NCBI RefSeq assembly: GCF_019430885.1 | Contig: NZ_JAHYBZ010000004.1 | Span: 124,001 to 188,000, forward strand | Source of the DNA: Roseomonas alba | Lineage (GTDB): Bacteria > Pseudomonadota > Alphaproteobacteria > Acetobacterales > Acetobacteraceae | Reading direction: 5' to 3' | Length of the DNA: 64,000 nt | Shown: positions 59,486-64,000 of the stretch, piece after piece | Numbering within the stretch: position 1 is the first letter of the stretch | Layout of the letters: every line of letters starts with the position of its first letter | Translations under genes and position numbers: made by a program | Notes under the pieces: generated by a model | The model's input: only the letters and a program-made list of their open reading frames with translations | Told to the model about the DNA's origin: nothing | Databases searched by the model: none

Positions 59486-60340
59486 ATGTCGGGCAATCTC
59501 CGCGGCGGGGCGCTGATGGCCGCGGCCGCAGTGTTCTTCGCCTCCGAGGCCCTCGCCATCCGCCTAATGACCGCGCGCGGCATCCCGGTCGAGGTGCAGG
59601 TCTTCTTCCGCGCCGCCGGGCAGTTGCTGTGGGTGGCGCCGATCGTCGCGCGGTCCGGCCTCGCCGTCTTCCGCACCGAACGGGCGGGTCTGCACCTGTT
59701 CCGCGGCGGATCGAGCCTGCTGACCTGGGGCTTCTACTTCGCCTCCTTCGCCTGGCTCGACCTCGCCACCGCGACGGTGCTGTCCTTCACCAATGTGATG
59801 TTCACGACGCTGCTTGCCGGACCGGTGTTGGGGGAACGGGTGGATGGCTGGCGCTGGGCCGGCACCATCGCGGGCTTTCTCGGCGTCGCGGTGATGCTGC
59901 GGCCGGGCACGGCGGTGTCGGGCATCGGGGTGGCGCTGGCGCTGGCCTCGGCGATGACCTGGTGCGGGATCACGCTGTCCTCCCGCGCGCTGGCGCTGAC
60001 CGAGCGCAACACCACCATCATGGCCTGGGTCGGGCTGGTCACGACGGCGGGGTCAGCGCCCTTCGCGGTGTGGGGCTGGGTGCCGCTCGGGCTGGCGGAT
60101 GGCGCGATCCTGCTGGCGGTGGCGCTGTTCTCGCCCAGCATCATCTGGCTGATCACCAGCGCCTACCGGCATGGCGAGGCCTCGGCCCTCGCACCCTTCC
60201 AGTATCTGCGCCTGGTCTTCGTGACGGGGTTCGGCTGGCTGTTCTTCCACGAGGCGCCGGACGGTTGGACCTGGGCCGGGGCGGCGGTGATCCTGGGCGG
60301 GGCACTGATCGTCACGATGGCCGAGGTGCGGCGGCGCTGA
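59486..60340 (+). CDS. DMT family transporter (EamA domain)
   Basis: 284 residues, ten membrane segments in two EamA repeats: LMAAAAVFFASEALAIRLM, FRGGSSLLTWGFYFASFAWLDLATATVLSFTNVMFTTLLA (first repeat) and VGLVTTAGSAPFAVWGWVPL, EAPDGWTWAGAAVILGGALIV (second repeat). It is a small metabolite exporter or importer with unknown substrate. Divergent from the MFS gene with a 251-base gap that holds no gene. Confidence 0.92.
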   Translation: MSGNLRGGALMAAAAVFFASEALAIRLMTARGIPVEVQVFFRAAGQLLWVAPIVARSGLAVFRTERAGLHLFRGGSSLLTWGFYFASFAWLDLATATVLSFTNVMFTTLLAGPVLGERVDGWRWAGTIAGFLGVAVMLRPGTAVSGIGVALALASAMTWCGITLSSRALALTERNTTIMAWVGLVTTAGSAPFAVWGWVPLGLADGAILLAVALFSPSIIWLITSAYRHGEASALAPFQYLRLVFVTGFGWLFFHEAPDGWTWAGAAVILGGALIVTMAEVRRR

Positions 60341-60405
60341 GGGGCCGTAACCGCCGGCGCCGGCCCGGCGTAGGAACAGGGGAGCGCATCATCGGAGGCC
60401 CCTCC

Positions 60406-61086
60406 ATGCTTCGACGCAGCCTGTTTGCCGCGGCCGCTGCCCCCGCGATCCTGTCCCGCCCCGCCGGTGCCACGGACGGACCCGTGGTCGTCGAACTCTT
60501 CACCTCGCAATCCTGTTCGTCCTGCCCGCCCGCCGACGCGTTGCTCGGGGACCTCGCGGCGCGACAGCCGGGGGTGCTCGCCCTGTCCTTCCACGTGACC
60601 TATTGGGACCGGCTCGGCTGGCGGGATCGTTTCTCCCTGCCCGAGGCGACGGAGCGGCAGCAGCGCTATGCGCGCAGCCTGGGCCATGGGCAGCTCTACA
60701 CGCCCCAGATCGTGGTGCAGGGACGGCGCGACGCGGTCGGGTCCGACCGCAGCGCGGTGCTGGGCGGCATCGCGGCCGCGGCGCCGGCGCCAGTTGCGAT
60801 CGGGCTCGCCATCACGGATCAGGGGCTGCGCATCGACCTGCCCGAGGGCGCGGGCGGCGGCACCGTCTGGCTCATCGGCTATGACGCGCGCCACGTCACA
60901 CGCATCGGCGGTGGCGAGAATGGCGGCCGGACGCTGTCCTACACCAATGTCGTGCGCAGCATCGCGCCGGTCGGCGCCTGGCAGGGCCGGCCGTCGCGGC
61001 TGACCGCGCCGCGCCCAGGCGGAGAGCACATCGCCGTGCTGCTGCAGGGTGCGGATGGCGCGATCCTCGGGGCGGCGCGGTCGTGA
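60406..61086 (+). CDS. DUF1223 family thioredoxin-like protein
   Basis: 226 residues. Tat/Sec signal (MLRRSLFAAAAAPAILSRPAGA), then VVVELFTSQSCSSCPPADALLGDLA with the CxxC of the DUF1223 thioredoxin-like fold, FHVTYWDRLGWRDRFSLPEATERQQRYAR and YTPQIVVQGRRDAVG. It is a periplasmic protein with a possible redox role. GTGA overlap couples it to the following hydrolase gene. Confidence 0.9.
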   Translation: MLRRSLFAAAAAPAILSRPAGATDGPVVVELFTSQSCSSCPPADALLGDLAARQPGVLALSFHVTYWDRLGWRDRFSLPEATERQQRYARSLGHGQLYTPQIVVQGRRDAVGSDRSAVLGGIAAAAPAPVAIGLAITDQGLRIDLPEGAGGGTVWLIGYDARHVTRIGGGENGGRTLSYTNVVRSIAPVGAWQGRPSRLTAPRPGGEHIAVLLQGADGAILGAARS

Positions 61087-61844
61087 ACCCGATCCTGCGG
61101 CGCCGGCGCGCGGCGCTTCTCGGCGGGGCGCTCGGACTCACTGCGCAGGAGGCGCGGGCCGCGACAGAGGTGACCCTTCAGGCTGCGGATGGCGTGCGCG
61201 TCTTCGGCACGCACCTCGCCGCCGAGGGCCGGCCGCGCGGCACGGTGCTGCTGTTCCACATGGCCGGATCGAACCGGGGCGAATACGCGACCATCGCGCC
61301 GGAACTCGCCCACCGAGGCTTCGACAGCCTGGCGATCGACCAGCGCTCCGGTGGCCCGGCCTGGGGGCGGCGCAACGAGACGGTCGCCGCCCTGGGCCAC
61401 GCCACGGACTTCGCCGCCGCGTTGCCGGACCTCGACATCGCCTTCACCTGGGCTGCGGCGCGTCCGGGCCGGGGTCCGGTGCTCATCTGGGGCAGCAGCT
61501 ATTCCGCAGCGCTCGTCTTCCTGCTCGCGGCGCGGCGGCCAGGCGTCGCGGCAATGCTCGCCTTCTCGCCGGGCGAATACCTGCAGGGCGTGTCGGTGCG
61601 CGATGCCGCCGCGCGCGTCACCTGCCCGGCCTTCGTCACCTCCTCCTCGGACGCACCGGAGATCGCGGCGGCCACCCAACTGGTCGCGGCGCTGCGCGGG
61701 ACGCCGCGCCGACAGTACCGGCCGGCGATCGGCCAGCATGGAAGCCAGACCTTGCGCTCCGACCGCAACCCGCGCGGCGCTGCGGCGGGATGGGAGGCGG
61801 TGGGTGCCTTTCTCGATGAGGTCACGCCCCCACGCGAGTCCTGA
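61083..61844 (+). CDS. Exported alpha/beta hydrolase
   Basis: 253 residues from GTG at 61083. A signal peptide (about 1-27: RAALLGGALGLTAQEARA) precedes VTLQAADGVRVFGTHL, the oxyanion region LLFHMAGSNRGEYATIAPELAHRGFDSLAID, nucleophile elbow LIWGSSYSAALVFLLA and GQHGSQTL with the His. The nucleophile motif is GSSYS rather than plain GxSxG with small residues. Coupled to the DUF1223 gene. Substrate unknown. Confidence 0.85.
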   Translation: MNPILRRRRAALLGGALGLTAQEARAATEVTLQAADGVRVFGTHLAAEGRPRGTVLLFHMAGSNRGEYATIAPELAHRGFDSLAIDQRSGGPAWGRRNETVAALGHATDFAAALPDLDIAFTWAAARPGRGPVLIWGSSYSAALVFLLAARRPGVAAMLAFSPGEYLQGVSVRDAAARVTCPAFVTSSSDAPEIAAATQLVAALRGTPRRQYRPAIGQHGSQTLRSDRNPRGAAAGWEAVGAFLDEVTPPRES

Positions 61845-61917
61845 TCCTGGGTGATGGGGTCGGTCAGCAGCGCTTCGCGGCCGACGGGCGGCCTTCCTGA
61901 CGGCTGGCTCGCCGGCC

Positions 61918-62150
61918 TTGGAGGGGCGCCGCCCCTCCAAACCACCCCGCCAAGTGCTTGGAGCACTTGGAACGCAATCTTCTGGCGCCGGTCGCGACGG
62001 GCATGCTGCCCCCGCCAACTGCGCCTGGCGTGCAAGCGCGAGTCTCGGCACCATTCCGCCCGGGGCGCCCTGCTCCAAGTTCAGGTTTCCCAAGACCTAT
62101 CGGCCTTTGGCGGGTGGGGGTCCGGGGGAGGGCAGAGCCCTTCCCCGCGC
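61918..62150. repeat. Intergenic inverted-repeat element, copy 4
   Basis: Hairpin TTGGAGGGGC-GCC-GCCCCTCCAA (61918-61940), then CCAAGTGCT-TGG-AGCACTTGG (61950-61970) in place of the CCAAAGGCC hairpin. CGCAATCTTCTGGCGCC (about 61973-61989) is the reverse complement of a core in copy 2. The right end carries CGGCCTTTGGCGGG and GGGCAGAGCCCTTCCCC. It sits between convergent genes; no gene within ~330 bases. Confidence 0.72.
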
Positions 62151-62174
62151 CACCAGCGCCTCGTCCGACGCGTA

Positions 62175-63134
62175 TCAGCCCCAGGCGAAACCCACGGCGA
62201 GATCGGCCGCGAAGGGATCCGGCCCATCCGCCAGCGCGCTCGCCAGCCAGGCTTCGGCCGCCAGGGCCAGCCGCGCCAGTGCCCGCCGCCATTGCGCCAG
62301 CAATTCCACATCCGGCGCGGCGCGATGCATCGCCTCATCCAGCCAGGCGCCATAGGCGGCCGGCAGCGCCGCCATCAGGCGCGCGACGAGCATCGCATCG
62401 CGCGCCGAAAGATCCACGGGCAGGGCCAGGACGCCGGCGGCGCTCAGCGTCGCCTTCCGCGCGGTCGCGCCCGGTGCGGCGAGGGTGAGTGCCAGCGCCC
62501 CCTCCTCCTCCCGCAGCGCGATGGCAACATGCGGCTGCGCCGTGGGACCGAGACGCGCCGCCTCCAGCCGCATGTCCAGCAGCCGCGCCGCGCCATCGGA
62601 GAGAAAGGCGAGGCGCGCGCGCCCGGAGGCCACGGGGAGATACGTATCGAGAAAGCGCCGCCCGGCGATCAGCGCCAGCGCGTCGCGCGGCGTCTCCGGG
62701 CCGGCCTCGGCCGGTTCCAGCACAAGGGTCGACAGGCGGAAGCCGACGCTGCGCATCCCCTGCTGGGGTGAGGGCAGATGCCGCAGCCTGGCGCAATGGA
62801 ACCAGAACTCGCCGCGCGCCGCACTGACCATGGCGGCCGCGTCCCAGGCGAAGTCGAGCACCGCGCCGGTGCCCAGGCGCCGGACCGTCGCCCCCAGCCG
62901 ATGGCCGTTGAGGAAGACGCTCACCTCCGGCAGCGCCTCGGGATCGATCAGGAGGCAATGCGCCTCGCCGCGCCCCGCGCCTTCGGGCAGGGCGATGCGG
63001 AGGACGGAAAGATGCCCCGGGCCGGACCAGCGGAAGCCGCCGGCCTCGCGCAGCTCGGGCGCGTACCAGCCGCTTCCCTCGATGCCGAACAGCATGTCGG
63101 TCACGATGCGCCGCCGCCAGGGCTGAGTTGCCAT
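62175..63134 (-). CDS. Hypothetical protein, possibly glycan-related
   Basis: 319 residues, no family recognised. The first half reads as a beta-sandwich (FGIEGSGWYAPELREAGGFRWSGPGHLSVLRIALPEG, then SVFLNGHRLGATVRRLGTGAVLDFAW) similar in style to carbohydrate-binding or glycosyltransferase-attached domains. The second half is helical and Ala-rich. It starts 6 bases after the glycosyltransferase-like gene on the same strand, so both probably act in surface-glycan synthesis. Confidence 0.6.
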   Translation of the reverse strand: MATQPWRRRIVTDMLFGIEGSGWYAPELREAGGFRWSGPGHLSVLRIALPEGAGRGEAHCLLIDPEALPEVSVFLNGHRLGATVRRLGTGAVLDFAWDAAAMVSAARGEFWFHCARLRHLPSPQQGMRSVGFRLSTLVLEPAEAGPETPRDALALIAGRRFLDTYLPVASGRARLAFLSDGAARLLDMRLEAARLGPTAQPHVAIALREEEGALALTLAAPGATARKATLSAAGVLALPVDLSARDAMLVARLMAALPAAYGAWLDEAMHRAAPDVELLAQWRRALARLALAAEAWLASALADGPDPFAADLAVGFAWG

Positions 63135-63140
63135 CCGTTC

Positions 63141-63998
63141 CTAATCCAGAGTCCAGGCGCTGCGCTCGGCGAGGCGCACCAGTTCGATGCCGAAGCGCGT
63201 CCCGGCCGTCACGACCAGGTCCGCGAGGGGATAACCCGCCTCGGGATCGGCCGCCACCGCGGTCAGGAGGTCGGCCATGGCCTCGGCGATGCCGCCCATC
63301 GCGAGGACCGACATCGCATCCCGCCGGGGCTGCAGATGCGCCATCAGCGCATGCAACGCGGCAAGCCAGGCTGACCGCCGCCACGCCGTCTGGTGCCACA
63401 GATGCCGCACGCCGACACATTGCACGACATCGACGGCGATGCCCTGCAACAGCGCATCAAGCAGGATCCAGTAATCCCACCAGGGCACGCCGAGCGCGAA
63501 GCCGCGCATGTCGATGCGCTGCGCGATGGCGCGCGGCATCAGGACCAGGTCGTAGCCGTAGCGGTAGAAGGGCCCTTCGGCCTGCTGCGCATGGCTGACA
63601 TCCATCCGGTTGCAGGCGACGACGCGGTCCTGCGCCCGTGCAACCAGCGCCGCGCGACGCCGCATATCGAGGTCGAGCCGGATATCGGCGTTGACCAGCC
63701 CAACCACCGGCGCGCCGGTCGCCAGCGCCTGGGCCAGCGCATCAGCCACCCAGGCGCCGGGCCTGCCGAAGGCCTGGGCGACGCCTGGCTGCGCGGCGAT
63801 GACGGTCACACCGTCGGGCAGCGCGCCGAGGGCGGCGTGCTCCTCCCCCGGGTTCACGCTGAGCACCTGCCAACCGGGCGCGGGCCAGGAGGCGATGCAG
63901 GCCGCGCGCCAATCCGGGCCGGCATTCCAGCCGCCCGGACCTGGCCGGGTCATGCCCGGCGGGATGGAGGTGGCGAGCGCGACGTCAGTCACGCGCAT
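63141..63998 (-). CDS. Glycosyltransferase-like (GT-A) protein
   Basis: 285 residues. An N-terminal alpha/beta part (VALATSIPPG, WQVLSVNPGEEHAALGALPDGVTVIAAQPG) leads to VVGLVNADIRLDLDMRRR, where the N-A-D-I stretch resembles the nucleotide-sugar/metal site of GT-A enzymes, then YGYDLVLMPRAIAQRIDMRGFALGVPWWDYWILLDALLQG. The D-I pattern and WWDYW are seen in capsule-type glycosyltransferases. The ATG at 63998 is two bases from the window edge; the gene may start here, but its ribosome site is outside. Confidence 0.6.
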   Translation of the reverse strand: MRVTDVALATSIPPGMTRPGPGGWNAGPDWRAACIASWPAPGWQVLSVNPGEEHAALGALPDGVTVIAAQPGVAQAFGRPGAWVADALAQALATGAPVVGLVNADIRLDLDMRRRAALVARAQDRVVACNRMDVSHAQQAEGPFYRYGYDLVLMPRAIAQRIDMRGFALGVPWWDYWILLDALLQGIAVDVVQCVGVRHLWHQTAWRRSAWLAALHALMAHLQPRRDAMSVLAMGGIAEAMADLLTAVAADPEAGYPLADLVVTAGTRFGIELVRLAERSAWTLD

Positions 63999-64000
63999 CG

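Noticed and set aside
57624..59516. 630-codon plus-strand open frame
   Set aside because: Antisense to the MFS gene and hydrolase linker; Arg/Pro/Gln-rich shadow.

Overview
The window is very GC-rich DNA from an alphaproteobacterium. The block murA - hisG (short form) - hisD - infA - maf - RNase E/G - yacG - tRNA-Phe is a typical alphaproteobacterial arrangement. Short HisG, many solute-binding-protein transporters (Liv ABC, TRAP, Bug/TctC) and the general gene style point to Rhodospirillales, most likely Acetobacteraceae (Roseomonas-like). That placement is an inference; no rRNA is present.

Layout. 1-762: 3' end of a siroheme synthase (CysG) gene whose methyltransferase domain is cut short. 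1170-7907: a tripartite RND efflux operon (NodT-type outer-membrane factor, membrane-fusion protein, HAE1-type pump) coupled to a YitT-like membrane protein. 7913-21460: a 13.5 kb integrated island flanked by a 27-bp direct repeat that duplicates the 3' end of tRNA-Thr(GGT). It holds a VapBC45-like toxin-antitoxin pair at the left edge, a serine recombinase, a Bro-type antirepressor, a 783-residue protein that looks like a podovirus internal virion protein, an HNH-like protein, several unknown small genes, and a tyrosine integrase beside the tRNA. No capsid, portal, terminase or tail genes are seen.

21620-28473: housekeeping block (dcd, murA, hisG, hisD, infA, maf, RNase E/G, yacG, tRNA-Phe). 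28580-33349: DoxX protein, lipoprotein, and the complete livHMGF membrane and ATPase set. 33690-41053: two flavoproteins, a small lipoprotein, and a two-gene operon of a glycine-zipper/SH3 lipoprotein followed by an exported WD40-caspase protein. 41242-47986: a Liv-type binding protein, a DUF3303 protein, a structured micro-ORF transcript, HicA-like and ribbon-helix-helix genes, and a TRAP transporter with two tandem binding proteins. 48176-55701: a catabolic and peptidase region (TctC/Bug, M81, SAM methyltransferase, zinc metallopeptidase, racemase, TauD-type dioxygenase, M20 peptidase).

55717-57917: a duplicated serine-hydrolase/lipoprotein unit resembling an effector with immunity lipoproteins; one hydrolase copy is reduced to its C-terminus and the other carries an apparent frameshift. 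57987-63998: MFS and DMT transporters, a DUF1223 thioredoxin-like protein coupled to an alpha/beta hydrolase, and a glycosyltransferase-like gene with an unknown partner.

Four intergenic gaps share a family of large inverted-repeat elements built from GAGGGGC/GCCCCTC and CCAAAGGCC/GGCCTTTGG hairpins. The most unusual single item is the short transcript candidate at 42798-42959: a Shine-Dalgarno sequence matching the whole 16S rRNA tail, a 19-codon ORF, a possible SD-sequestering helix and a GAAA-loop terminator.
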